Source of the DNA: Flavobacterium potami
Lineage (GTDB): Bacteria > Bacteroidota > Bacteroidia > Flavobacteriales > Flavobacteriaceae
Reading direction: 5' to 3'
Assembly: GCF_020026915.1 (NCBI RefSeq)
Contig: NZ_JAINUY010000008.1
Coordinates: 62,001 to 126,000, forward strand
Length of the DNA stretch: 64,000 nucleotides
Under the pieces are notes generated by a model that was given only the letters and a program-made list of their open reading frames with translations, was not told the origin of the DNA and searched no databases. A program made the translations under genes and the position numbers. Within the stretch, counting starts at the first letter, position 1. The number at the start of each line of letters is the position of its first letter. This document shows positions 25,833-34,881 of this stretch, piece by piece.

Positions 25833-25963
25833 TTGGAATTTTTTGTTTTACAAATAATCAAAATGTAAAATTTGGAATTTGGAATTTAAGTATTGGAATT
25901 TTTTGTTTTACAAATAATCAAAATGTAAAATTTGGAATTTGGAATTTAAGTATTGGAATTTTC
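25833..25963. repeat. Perfect 60-bp tandem duplication plus partial third copy
   Basis: The unit beginning TTGGAATTTTTTGTTTTACA is repeated exactly with a 60-bp offset (25833-25892 and 25893-25952), then breaks off after ~11 bases. The unit is built of AATTTGGAATTTGG words that can pair with the preceding AAATTCCAAATTCC. Confidence 0.95.
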
Positions 25964-26039
25964 TTTTCCACAGCATTTTAACTACATTTGATTTCTATTG
26001 CAAACCCAAATCGCAAAAAACAGTTTCAAATTGTAAGTT

Positions 26040-26510
26040 ATGAAAATCAACTCCCTATTAATTGAAATTGACGGAATCGACAAAGAAATTCTTCGTTATT
26101 TAATGGATGACGCCCGAAAACCAATTTTACAAATCGCTAATAAAATCGGAATTTCAGGTGCCGCTATTCACCAGCGACTAAAAAAACTGGAACAATCTGG
26201 CGTTATTTCAGGTTCGAAGTTTACAGTCAATCCGAAAGTTCTAGGATACAATACTATGGCTTTTGTGGGAGTTTATCTAGATAAAGCTTCTCGAAATTCT
26301 GAAGCTGTAAAAGATTTAAAGAAAATTCCAGAGGTTTTAGAATGCCATTATACCACAGGAAACTGGTCCGTTTTAATCAAAATCATTTGTCGCGACAACG
26401 AACATTTGATGCAGCTTTTAAATACTAAAATTCAAGCTATTGAAGGAGTTTCAAGAACAGAAACGTTTATTTCATTAGACCAGCAGATTGATAGACAGAT
26501 TCAACTTTAG
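26040..26510 (+). CDS. Lrp/AsnC-family transcriptional regulator
   Basis: 156 residues. N-terminal HTH (about 12-60: L-D-variant G-I-D-K-E-I-L-R-Y-L, then I-S-G-A-A-I-H-Q-R-L-K-K-L-E) and a C-terminal RAM effector-binding domain (~75-150, with L-E-C-H-Y-T-T-G-N-W-S). Such proteins form octamers and sense amino acids. No amino-acid gene is adjacent; upstream lies the 60-bp duplication. An autoregulated, global role is typical, but targets cannot be read from here. Confidence 0.92.
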   Translation: MKINSLLIEIDGIDKEILRYLMDDARKPILQIANKIGISGAAIHQRLKKLEQSGVISGSKFTVNPKVLGYNTMAFVGVYLDKASRNSEAVKDLKKIPEVLECHYTTGNWSVLIKIICRDNEHLMQLLNTKIQAIEGVSRTETFISLDQQIDRQIQL

Positions 26511-26595
26511 AATTAGAAAATGTGGCAATTCGATAATCTATTCAATTAGAAAATCCGGCAATTTGATAATTAGATAATTCCTAAAAAATAAAAAG

Positions 26596-26627
26596 CCCGA
26601 CAGGTTTAAAAATCTGTCGGGTTTGCT
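26596..26627. terminator. CCCGACAG-type terminator
   Basis: CCCGACAG (26596-26603) pairs with CTGTCGGG (26614-26621), flanked by A-run and T-run, between convergent Lrp and zinc-peptidase genes. The same core recurs at 52854 and 53181. Confidence 0.8.
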
Positions 26628-26665
26628 ATAAATTATCTAATTGACTAATTATCTCAATTAACTAA

Positions 26666-27352
26666 TTAGTTCCTCCTGCTACCTGAATAAATCGATATAT
26701 AGTACAACAACGTTGCTATAGATCCGATTGCGGCAACCACATATGTTCTTGCTGCCCATTTTAAAGCATCTTTTGCTCCTGCCTGTTCTTCTTGTGTGAG
26801 CATGTGCTTATTTTCTAGCCATGCCAAAGCACGGTTACTTGCATCGTACTCTACAGGAAGCGTAATAATCGAAAACAAAGTTGTTGCTGCAAAAACGATA
26901 ATTCCCACCAATAATAATTGAGGAAAAACTTTAATCATCAGAATTCCGGCAATTAAAATCCATTGCACATAGTTTGAAGCAACACTTACAATTGGCACCA
27001 ATTTAGAACGCATTGTCAGCCACTCGTAGCCAATTGCATGTTGAACTGCGTGCCCGCATTCGTGCGCTGCAACTGCTGCCGCAGCTGCGTTACGATGACT
27101 GTAAACCGCTTCACTTAAATTTACCGTTTTATCTGAAGGATTATAATGATCGGTTAACTGACCTGGTGTTGAAATAACACGAACATCAGTAATTCCGTTA
27201 TCTGCAAGCATTTTTTCAGCGATTTCGGCACCGCTCATTCCGTTTCTTAATTGTAATTTAGAGTACAATTCAAATTTACTCTTTAGCTGAGAACTTACCA
27301 GCCAGCTGAACAACATAATAGCTCCAGCAATAATTAGATATCCAGATCCCAT
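26666..27352 (-). CDS. Zinc metallopeptidase, YugP family
   Basis: 228 residues with an N-terminal membrane helix (1-18) and further helices at ~125-145, ~148-165 and ~205-222. The zinc motif H-E-C-G-H-A-V-Q-H is at about 97-105, with H-N-shaped loop residues before it (V-Y-S-H-R-N). The DUF-named family (PF04298 as I recall) is widespread; substrates are unknown. Integral inner-membrane peptidase. Monocistronic. Confidence 0.9.
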   Translation of the reverse strand: MGSGYLIIAGAIMLFSWLVSSQLKSKFELYSKLQLRNGMSGAEIAEKMLADNGITDVRVISTPGQLTDHYNPSDKTVNLSEAVYSHRNAAAAAVAAHECGHAVQHAIGYEWLTMRSKLVPIVSVASNYVQWILIAGILMIKVFPQLLLVGIIVFAATTLFSIITLPVEYDASNRALAWLENKHMLTQEEQAGAKDALKWAARTYVVAAIGSIATLLYYISIYSGSRRN

Positions 27353-27456
27353 GTTTTTTACGTTTTTAGATTGATTTTTAAATTTACAAAAGAAACCTCA
27401 AATTACGAACCATTTTAACAAAATGCCATTTTGACATTTTTTTTTCCGAATTTGTA

Positions 27457-28086
27457 TCAGTTCAGCATGTTATTTTTCAATAAAAAAGCGATTAATTCTG
27501 CCACATTTTTCATTTTGTATTTCTGAAGGATATTTCGGCGATGCGTTTGTACCGTCAGAAAACTCAAAAACAGATTATCAGCAATTTCCTGAGTCGATTT
27601 TCCTTGCGAAAGCAATAGGGCAATATCTCGTTCTCTTCTACTTAATCCCGGAATTCGCTCTAAATCTTCAGACAAAGGCTGACTGATTATTGTCTTTACT
27701 TCTTCACTAAAAACAATTTCGCCGTCGATGGCTTTATAAATACAATCTTTAAATTCATCAAAAGAAGCATTTTTAAGGATATAACCGTTTCCGCCATTCT
27801 GAATAAACTGCATCACAAGACTTCTTTCAGACTGACTGCTCATTCCGATAATTACGATTTTAGGATGTTTCTGTTTAATTGTTTTACAAAGATCGACTCC
27901 GTTTATAATCGGAAGAAAAATATCCATTAAAATCAAGTCTACTTTATTATCCTCGATGTAATCCAAAAGTGCCACACCAGACTCAAATTTCTCTACAATT
28001 TCAATATTTTCTAAATCGGTCAGCAAACCTGCAATACCCGAAATTACAATCGGGTGATCGTCTACTATAACTGTTCTGTATCTCAT
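27457..28086 (-). CDS. NarL/FixJ-family response regulator
   Basis: 209 residues. Receiver domain (~3-118) with D-D-H-P near 10-12, phospho-Asp in I-L-M-D-I-F-L-P and the Lys in I-L-K-N-A-S. C-terminal LuxR HTH (~145-205: L-S-R-R-E-R-D-I-A-L-L, S-T-Q-E-I-A-D, V-Q-T-H-R-R-N-I). Cognate kinase gene lies 14 bp upstream on the same strand. Targets not identifiable here. Confidence 0.92.
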   Translation of the reverse strand: MRYRTVIVDDHPIVISGIAGLLTDLENIEIVEKFESGVALLDYIEDNKVDLILMDIFLPIINGVDLCKTIKQKHPKIVIIGMSSQSERSLVMQFIQNGGNGYILKNASFDEFKDCIYKAIDGEIVFSEEVKTIISQPLSEDLERIPGLSRRERDIALLLSQGKSTQEIADNLFLSFLTVQTHRRNILQKYKMKNVAELIAFLLKNNMLN

Positions 28087-28100
28087 GATTTAACTTAGGG

Positions 28101-30089
28101 TTATACTTTCAATTCTATATAAGTAGAAGTTCCTTTATTTGGAATTGAATCAATTTCTAATTTTCCGTTCAAAAAAGCCACACGATTTTTAATATTCCTC
28201 AAACCCATTCCATCTCTTTTTTCAGCATGTTTAACATTAAACCCAACACCATTATCTTCCACCGTAATAAAAAACACATCTTTATTCTGCGAGCAGGAAA
28301 CCAAGATTTGAGAAGCTTTGGCATATTTTAAAGCATTATTCAAAAGTTCCTGAATAATTCTATAAATCATAATTTTGATATGCTGAGGAAAGCTAGATTT
28401 TTTAATCAGATATTGAAATTCGATGATGGTTTCTGAAGTAGAATGCGAGGCACATAAATCTTTTAAAGCATGTTCGAGTCCTAATTTCATTAAACTTTCA
28501 GGCATTAAATTTTGCGAAATATTACGAAGCTCTTTAATCGAATCATTTAGCATTCCGTTGATATTGGGGCTGATTTCCTTATTTTCCCGATCAGCCAAAT
28601 TCAGGTGCATTTTCAAACCAGAAAGCATACTTCCAAGTCCGTCGTGCAATTCTCTTGCAATTCTTTTTCTCTCAATTTCTTCTCCTTCAATTAAAGCATT
28701 TGAAATGGATAATTTCTGCTGATTTTCAAGAGCCGATAATTCTTGTTTATGATTTACCTCTTTTTGAAAACTCAGTTTCTTTTGATAATTGCTGTATAGC
28801 CACAAAAACAAAACCGTCAAAAACAATAAAAACGAAAGCACAGCCAAAAGCATCGAATTCAATCTGTCGTTATTACCTTGTAAAACCGCTTTTTCATTCT
28901 CTGACTGAAGCAAATTAATTTTCCTCTCGCTTTCTGCTTTTTTATACTTTGCTTCGAGCTCTACAATTTCACTTTTTAATTTCGCATCGGTAAGACTATC
29001 ATTGATAACATTGTATTTATTGGAATAGAAATAGGCCTTTGGAAATTCTTTTGTCGCATTATAAACTTTAGACAATTCCTTGTAATAATTCTTTTTATCT
29101 ACAATAAACGGCGTTTTTGCTATTAGATATTCCAAATTACTCTTTGCTTTATCGTAATTTTTAAGCTTAAAAAGCACTTCATATTCAGCAAATTTTAATC
29201 GGTTTAAAGCAATGGCATTTTGATGATTTTCGGCAGATTTAATTCCTTTTCCAAAACTCACCAATGCTTCACTGTGTTTATTCTGTTTGGCAAAATAAAT
29301 TCCTTCCGAATAAAAATAAGAATCATTTAAGTTCGATTCTGGATATTTCTCTAAAGTAGCATACGCTTTATCTAGAATTTCTTTAGCATCATAAAAGTGC
29401 TTCAATTCCACTAAATTTTCCGCATTTATAATATAGGTTTCCATCTTAGACTCTGCTAAAGTTGCAGACTTCTTGGTGGTATTTTCAATATATTTTTGCG
29501 CTTGATCCAGATATTCTGCAGCTTTTTCGCGCTCGTTATTGTTCATGAATATAATGGCGACTGCTTTATTTAACGCACTGATGAGCTCATAATCTCCACT
29601 TTTTTTCGCAATCGGAATTGCCTCGTTTACCAGCAGTTTCATATAAGCATTTTCATTATTCTTGCGTTGCTGCATAATCCCATAATTCTGAAGAATGACA
29701 GCACGAAGTTTATAAGCTTCTTTATTACGATACTTTTTCAATTTGGTATTAGCTTCGAGCAAAGCTTTTTCAAAACCTTCCACATCACCTTTTACAAGAA
29801 AATCAGAGGCGTTATAAAAAATAGAAGCATCTTTCAAAAAAGGAAACTTCATTTTTAATCTATTCGCTTGCTGTAAATATTCTTTAGAACTTTTCGCATC
29901 CTGCGCCATTAAGAATAGCTTAGACAATCTGAAACTATTCAAACTTTTAACACTATCCGATTTAGTATTTTTTGTGATTTTCACAATGCTGTCAATATAC
30001 ACAGTATCGTCATCTAATGAAAGAATTACCTGAGAATTGGCAATTGCAGAGAAAAGTAAAAAAAACAGTAAGGCTTGGATTTTATTCAT
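28101..30089 (-). CDS. TPR-containing sensor histidine kinase (HisKA_3 type)
   Basis: 662 residues from the ATG at 30089; the open frame begins at 30110 but a signal peptide starts here (M-N-K-I-Q-A-L-L-F-F, cut at A-N-S-Q). Periplasmic TPR-like helices occupy ~70-370, followed by a coiled coil, one membrane helix near 415-435, then a HisKA_3 domain with R-I-A-R-E-L-H-D-G-L-G (His near 481) and a HATPase with N-N-A-L-K-Y-A and D-N-G-V-G-F. This is the common Bacteroidota architecture paired with a NarL-type regulator, which follows. Ligand unknown; TPRs suggest a protein partner in the periplasm. Confidence 0.92.
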   Translation of the reverse strand: MNKIQALLFFLLFSAIANSQVILSLDDDTVYIDSIVKITKNTKSDSVKSLNSFRLSKLFLMAQDAKSSKEYLQQANRLKMKFPFLKDASIFYNASDFLVKGDVEGFEKALLEANTKLKKYRNKEAYKLRAVILQNYGIMQQRKNNENAYMKLLVNEAIPIAKKSGDYELISALNKAVAIIFMNNNEREKAAEYLDQAQKYIENTTKKSATLAESKMETYIINAENLVELKHFYDAKEILDKAYATLEKYPESNLNDSYFYSEGIYFAKQNKHSEALVSFGKGIKSAENHQNAIALNRLKFAEYEVLFKLKNYDKAKSNLEYLIAKTPFIVDKKNYYKELSKVYNATKEFPKAYFYSNKYNVINDSLTDAKLKSEIVELEAKYKKAESERKINLLQSENEKAVLQGNNDRLNSMLLAVLSFLLFLTVLFLWLYSNYQKKLSFQKEVNHKQELSALENQQKLSISNALIEGEEIERKRIARELHDGLGSMLSGLKMHLNLADRENKEISPNINGMLNDSIKELRNISQNLMPESLMKLGLEHALKDLCASHSTSETIIEFQYLIKKSSFPQHIKIMIYRIIQELLNNALKYAKASQILVSCSQNKDVFFITVEDNGVGFNVKHAEKRDGMGLRNIKNRVAFLNGKLEIDSIPNKGTSTYIELKV

Positions 30090-30267
30090 AAATATGGGGC
30101 ATTTACTCAAAGTTATTAAAGCTTAATGACTTTCGAAACAAAAAAGAGCTCTTTTACCTGAAATCAGGTAAAAAAAAATACATTTTATCAGGTATTGTAC
30201 TCCGCTTTATAAGCTTCTAACTTTGTTTTAATCAGATTTTAAATATAAATAATTAAAGATTTTACTC

Positions 30268-30666
30268 ATGAAAACACAATTGAAACAAATAATGCTAATG
30301 CTGACACTTGTATTTACATTTGCTTCTTGCAGCAGCGATGACGATGATAAAGGCGCAACTAACTCAAGAGCTGTTAAATATGAAGTAACAGGAAACTTTT
30401 CTGGACAGATGGATGCTGTTTATATGGAGTCTGGAGATTCTGGACAAAGTGTAGATATCACCAAATTACCTTGGACTAAAGAATTTACTGCTGCTTCAGG
30501 TACTACTGGCGCTGCAGTCCAAGTTTCAGGGCATGGAGGTGTTGTTGATCAAACTTTAACTGTGAAAATTTACATTGGAGGAAAATTAGAAAAGGAAACA
30601 ACTGCGAAAGCAAAAAGTGACGGAACAATCGTTGCAATTCCTGGAACTTATATATTTCCTCTATAA
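30268..30666 (+). CDS. Small lipoprotein, MmpS-like fold suspected
   Basis: 132 residues with a lipobox (F-A-S-C, Cys near 21) followed by S-S-D-D-D-D-K, the acidic surface-export type signal. The remainder shows V-K-Y-E-V-T-G, an L-P-W-T-K-E-F centre and V-K-I-Y-I-G-G-K-L, a pattern I associate with MmpS-type beta-sandwich accessory proteins. The family link is tentative. Monocistronic, divergent from the TPR kinase gene, which might control it. Confidence 0.65.
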   Translation: MKTQLKQIMLMLTLVFTFASCSSDDDDKGATNSRAVKYEVTGNFSGQMDAVYMESGDSGQSVDITKLPWTKEFTAASGTTGAAVQVSGHGGVVDQTLTVKIYIGGKLEKETTAKAKSDGTIVAIPGTYIFPL

Positions 30667-30706
30667 TATTAAAGATTAGGATTTAATTTTTTTGTTTTTG
30701 GTAAAA

Positions 30707-30740
30707 GAAAGCTTCGTAATTATTTACGGAGCTTCTTTAT
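30707..30740 (+). terminator. Rho-independent terminator
   Basis: GAAAGCTTCGTAA / TTACGGAGCTTCTTT hairpin followed by T-rich sequence, after the small lipoprotein. Confidence 0.7.
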
Positions 30741-30906
30741 TTTATCTTATTGCCTAAAGGTGACATATTTCTTCGAATTCCATTTTGCGATTTATTTTGC
30801 TCGCAAAGGCTCTAAGTCACAAAATTTTTTCTCAATATTGTCAGTCTGAGCGAAGTCGAAGACCCGCAATCTAAATCGCCAATCTTTGTAGCGCTGATTC
30901 GGGTAA

Positions 30907-30965
30907 TTTTCCGCCACGAATTCACGAATTAATTGAACAAAAATTCGTGAATTCGTGGCGGAAAA
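30907..30965. repeat. CCACGAATT-family palindrome (perfect copy)
   Basis: Perfect 24-bp arms, TTTTCCGCCACGAATTCACG... at 30907-30930 and its complement at 30942-30965, the cleanest copy in the window, between the lipoprotein and leuS. Confidence 0.85.
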
Positions 30966-30982
30966 AATATTACACAAAAAAC

Positions 30983-31019
30983 AAATCCCAAACTCCAACA
31001 AAATTGGAATTTGGGATTT
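30983..31019 (-). terminator. leuS terminator of the AAATCCCAAACTCCAA family
   Basis: Arms AAATCCCAAACTCCAA / TTGGAATTTGGGATTT with a 5-nt loop. On the minus strand it is followed by T-rich sequence. A nearly identical hairpin terminates the antiporter gene at 43089-43126. Confidence 0.8.
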
Positions 31020-31040
31020 TAAATATTTGAAATTTAAATA

Positions 31041-33956
31041 TTAACCAACAAGGTTAATTATTTTGCCAGGAACAATAATCACTTTATTTGGCGTTCTACC
31101 GTCTAATTGTTTTTGCGTTCTTTCGTCTTTCATTACAATTTCTTCGATTTGTTCTTTGGTTAAATCCAAAGGCAACTCGATGGTGAAACGCATTTTTCCG
31201 TTGAAAGAAACTGGATATTCTTTATTGGTTTCAACCAAATGTTTTTCTTCAAAAATTGGGAACGCAACATCAGAAATTGAAGTTGTGTGCCCTAATTGCG
31301 ACCATAATTCTTCTGCAATATGAGGAGCATAAGGCGAAACCAAAATTGCTAAAGGTTCTAAAATCGCTCTTGAATGGCAATTTTGAGAAGACAATTCGTT
31401 TACGCAAATCATAAACTGAGAAACCGAAGAATTGAAAGAGAAATTCTCGATATCTTCCGCTACTTTTTTGATTGTTTTATGCAACGATTTCAAATTGTCT
31501 TTTGTTGGTTCGTCGTTGTTTACGATTAAGCCATTATCATCAAAATACAATCTCCATAATTTTTTAAGGAAACCAAAAACTCCCGAAATTCCGGCTGTAT
31601 TCCAAGGTTTTGCCTGCTCTAATGGACCTAAGAACATTTCGTATAAACGTAATGTATCAGCACCGTATTCTGCACAAATATCATCTGGCGTTACCACATT
31701 ATAGTATGATTTTGACATTTTTTCAACCTCACGACCTACAATGTATTTTCCGTTTTCATCAAAGATAAATTCAGCTGTATTGAAATCTTCTCTCCAAGCT
31801 TTGAACTTTTCGATATTTAATTCATCCGAAGAATTAACAAAATTAACGTCAACGCGAATTGGCTGTACTTTTTGATCTGCAATTTTATTTTTAGACACAA
31901 AAGTATTAGTTCCTTCTAATCTGTAAACATAAGCCGTTGTTCCCAAAATCATTCCCTGATTAATCAGTTTTTTGAATGGTTCTTCGGTTGGAGCTAAACC
32001 TTTATCTTTCAAGAATTTGTTCCAGAAACGAGAATACAATAAGTGACCCGTTGCGTGCTCACTTCCTCCAATGTATAAATCTACACTTTCCCAATATTTC
32101 AAAGCTTCTTTAGATGCAAATTCATTTTCATTATGCGCATCCATGTAACGCATCCAATACCATGAACTTCCCGCCCAACCTGGCATGGTGTTTAATTCTA
32201 AAGGAAAAATCGAAACATTGTCTACTAAATCTGTATTGACAACTTTATTTTGTTTGGTATCCCAAGCCCAAACTGCAGCGTTTCCTAATGGAGGCAAACC
32301 GTCTTCAGTTGGTAAATACTTCTCTACTTCTGGTAAAATAATTGGCAAATGTTGCGCATCAATCATTTTTGGAAGTCCATTCACATAATAAACCGGGAAT
32401 GGCTCACCCCAATAACGCTGACGAGAGAAAACAGCATCACGCAAACGGTAGTTGGTTTTTCCAGTTCCCTGACCAATTTCCTCCAATTTTTCGATTGCTT
32501 TTTTAGTTCCCTCTTTATAATTTAATCCGTTTAAGAAATCAGAATTTGCGATTTCAACGTTGTCTTTAGAACCGTAAGCTGCTTCAGAAATATCAACATT
32601 GGCAAAAATGTTTTTAATTTCCTGCATTCCGTTCTGACCTTTAAAGAAATTAGCAAAAGCATAATCTCTTTCGTCACCGCAAGGAACCGCCATAACCGCT
32701 CCTGTTCCGTAACCTGCCAAAACATAATCTCCAATCCAAACCGGAATTGGTTCTTTTGTAAATGGATGCTCAGCATAAGCTCCTGTAAATGCACCAGAAA
32801 TCGTTTTTACATCGGCCATACGCTCGCGTTCAGAACGTTTAGACGTTTTTTCGATATAGGCTTCAACTTCTGCTTTTTGCTCTGGAGTTGTAATTTTAGC
32901 AACCAAATCGTGTTCTGGCGCTAAAGTCATAAATGTCACTCCGAAGATTGTATCAGGGCGAGTTGTGAAAACTTCAATAAAATTTGTTTCAGGTTTCACG
33001 TTTAAAGTTTTCCCACTTTCCGCATCAACCTGTGACTTGGAACTTGAAACTTGAAACTTAACTAAAGCACCAACCGATTTACCAATCCAGTTTCTTTGCG
33101 ATTCTTTGATCGATTCACTCCAATCGATATCATTTAAACCATCAAGCAAACGTTCGGCATAAGCAGAAATTCGCATGCTCCATTGTGTCATTTTTTTACG
33201 AATAACCGGGAATCCTCCACGCTCAGAAACTCCATTTACGATTTCGTCATTTGCCAAAACAGTTCCTAAACCTGGACACCAGTTTACTTCTGTTTCTGCC
33301 AAGTAAGTCAATCTGTATTGTAAAAGAATTTGTTCTTTACGATCTTCTGAATAAGAATTCCATTCGTCAGCTGTAAAAATTGCTACATTATCATCGCAAA
33401 CAGCTTCTACCAATTCATTTCCACTTTCTTCAAAAACAACTACAAGCTCTGAAATATCAAATGCTTTTCCTTGTTTTTTGCAGTACCAAGAATTGAATAA
33501 TTGGATAAAAATCCACTGAGTATGTTTGTAATAATCAGGATTTGATGTACGAACTTCACGTCCCCAATCAAAAGAAAATCCGATTTTATCTAATTGTTTT
33601 CTATAACCAGCAATTTGTTTTCCTTCTTTATCAACTCCTCCGTCAATATTTACGCGAGTTGTATCTTCCGGACGTTGACCTGTCTGAATTGCATATTGCT
33701 CAGCTGGTAATCCGAAACTATCATATCCCATTGGATGCAAAACATTGAATCCTTGGTGTCTTTTGAAACGAGAATACACATCTGAAGCAATATAACCAAG
33801 AGGATGCCCAACATGCAGTCCTGCTCCTGATGGATAAGGAAACATGTCTAAAACATAATGCTTCGGTTTTTCAGAATTGTTTTTGGCAGCAAAAGTTTGA
33901 TTTTCTGCCCAATACTTCTGCCATTTGGCGTCTATTTCGTTTGGATTGTATTTCAT
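31041..33956 (-). CDS. leuS: Leucyl-tRNA synthetase with an internal repeat-derived insertion
   Basis: 971 residues. Class I signatures: Y-P-S-G-A-G-L-H-V-G-H-P (HIGH, ~42-53) and K-M-S-K-S (~745); CP1 editing domain with the conserved T-T-R-P-D-T near 329. Charges tRNA-Leu and hydrolyses mischarged products. Just before the editing motif, residues ~299-323 (F-Q-V-S-S-S-K-S-Q-V ...) are encoded by DNA (32985-33060) matching the GAAACTTGAAAC intergenic repeat family; most LeuRS have only a short turn there. The C-terminal domain is intact and the reading frame is unbroken, so the enzyme should be functional. Confidence 0.97.
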   Translation of the reverse strand: MKYNPNEIDAKWQKYWAENQTFAAKNNSEKPKHYVLDMFPYPSGAGLHVGHPLGYIASDVYSRFKRHQGFNVLHPMGYDSFGLPAEQYAIQTGQRPEDTTRVNIDGGVDKEGKQIAGYRKQLDKIGFSFDWGREVRTSNPDYYKHTQWIFIQLFNSWYCKKQGKAFDISELVVVFEESGNELVEAVCDDNVAIFTADEWNSYSEDRKEQILLQYRLTYLAETEVNWCPGLGTVLANDEIVNGVSERGGFPVIRKKMTQWSMRISAYAERLLDGLNDIDWSESIKESQRNWIGKSVGALVKFQVSSSKSQVDAESGKTLNVKPETNFIEVFTTRPDTIFGVTFMTLAPEHDLVAKITTPEQKAEVEAYIEKTSKRSERERMADVKTISGAFTGAYAEHPFTKEPIPVWIGDYVLAGYGTGAVMAVPCGDERDYAFANFFKGQNGMQEIKNIFANVDISEAAYGSKDNVEIANSDFLNGLNYKEGTKKAIEKLEEIGQGTGKTNYRLRDAVFSRQRYWGEPFPVYYVNGLPKMIDAQHLPIILPEVEKYLPTEDGLPPLGNAAVWAWDTKQNKVVNTDLVDNVSIFPLELNTMPGWAGSSWYWMRYMDAHNENEFASKEALKYWESVDLYIGGSEHATGHLLYSRFWNKFLKDKGLAPTEEPFKKLINQGMILGTTAYVYRLEGTNTFVSKNKIADQKVQPIRVDVNFVNSSDELNIEKFKAWREDFNTAEFIFDENGKYIVGREVEKMSKSYYNVVTPDDICAEYGADTLRLYEMFLGPLEQAKPWNTAGISGVFGFLKKLWRLYFDDNGLIVNNDEPTKDNLKSLHKTIKKVAEDIENFSFNSSVSQFMICVNELSSQNCHSRAILEPLAILVSPYAPHIAEELWSQLGHTTSISDVAFPIFEEKHLVETNKEYPVSFNGKMRFTIELPLDLTKEQIEEIVMKDERTQKQLDGRTPNKVIIVPGKIINLVG
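32985..33060. repeat. Intergenic-type GAAACTTGAAAC repeat inside leuS
   Basis: Contains GTTTCAGGTTTCACGTTT on one side and GGAACTTGAAACTTGAAAC on the other, the same inverted words as the intergenic block at 51212-51335. Length about 75 bp (25 codons), keeping frame. Confidence 0.75.
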
Positions 33957-34152
33957 TTTTAAGTGACTAAGATTCTAAGTGACTAAGGTTCTAAGCTTTT
34001 CACTAAATTAATTATGCCGCAAATTTACATTTATTGTGGCTTGTTCCAAAGCTATTTCTCTGACAAACAAATAATTTTACTTATTACGTATTCTTAGTTA
34101 AGTAAAAACACGTATTATTGTGATTAAAAAATACTTATTTACTACTGAGTCT

Positions 34153-34500
34153 ATGTCTGAAAATAAGAAATATAAAGTTGAAGTCCGCGTTTGGATTGAA
34201 GGAACTGACGGCGCTTTTCTTGGAATTGGTAAAATCTGGCTTCTAGAAAATATTCAAAAAACGGGATCGATCACTAATGCTGCAAAAGAAATGAAAATGG
34301 CCTATCGACAAGCTTGGCAATTGGTTCAAGAAATGAATGAGCGTGCCGAATCTCCTCTGGTTGAAAAACTTTTAGGCGGAAAAGGTGGTGGTGGCGCGCG
34401 ATTAACTGAAGCTGGCGAAAGAGCTATTGCTGTTTTTTATGAAGTTGAAAAACGAATTAAGGAATTTGCTCAGAAAGAAACTCAGAATTTGAAATTTTAA
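34153..34500 (+). CDS. ModE-like winged-helix DNA-binding protein
   Basis: 115 residues from the ATG at 34153; a GTG at 34120 is the alternative. The HTH region (I-Q-K-T-G-S-I-T-N-A-A-K-E-M-K-M-A-Y-R-Q-A-W, ~30-52) and the following L-L-G-G-K-G-G-G-G-A-R-L-T-E-A-G wing are the N-terminal domain of molybdate regulators of the ModE/LysR type. The molybdate-binding MOP domains are missing, so it cannot sense molybdate in the E. coli way. No mod or moa genes occur in this window. Confidence 0.88.
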   Translation: MSENKKYKVEVRVWIEGTDGAFLGIGKIWLLENIQKTGSITNAAKEMKMAYRQAWQLVQEMNERAESPLVEKLLGGKGGGGARLTEAGERAIAVFYEVEKRIKEFAQKETQNLKF

Positions 34501-34881
34501 AAGGTTAACTGTGAGAAAATTTAACCGCAAAGCACGCAAAGATTTACGCAAAGAAACGCAAAGTTCTTTATAATTTAAATTTAAGCAAAGCTTTATCTAC
34601 ACTCAGCTTTGCGAACTTAATATTTAGATCTTACTTGCACTCAAAAAAGAAACTTTGCGTGCTTTGCATTAAAAATTCACTAACTTTTGTTACACTAAGA
34701 TTTGCAAACTTTGCGTTAATAACATTAAACGTTAAAAAATCTTTGCGTTCTTTGCGATTAAATTCCAACAAGAATCAACTTTTTATTTGATATCTAATTG
34801 TACATTTATAGTATAAAAGTTCGTTAATAACTTTAAATAAAGAAATTCTTTATTATTTTTACCACATAATTTAAGCAGACT
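34501..34881. other. Gene-free repeat-rich stretch before ftsX
   Basis: Dominated by GCAAAG / CTTTGCG words: an outer inverted pair (ACCGCAAAGCACGCAAAG near 34523 and CTTTGCGTGCTTTGC near 34665), an inner TTAAGCAAAGCTTT / AGCTTTGCGAACTTAA pair (34583-34620), and extra CTTTGCG copies to 34760. The last ~120 bp are plain AT-rich leader of ftsX. No ORF. Confidence 0.75.
34523..34680. repeat. Nested-palindrome GCAAAGCACGC element, copy 1
   Basis: Outer ACCGCAAAGCACGCAAAG / CTTTGCGTGCTTTGCAT and inner AAGCAAAGCTTT / AGCTTTGCGAACTT arms, more degenerate than the second copy at 38688-38844. Additional tandem CGCAAAG words suggest local expansion. Confidence 0.7.
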
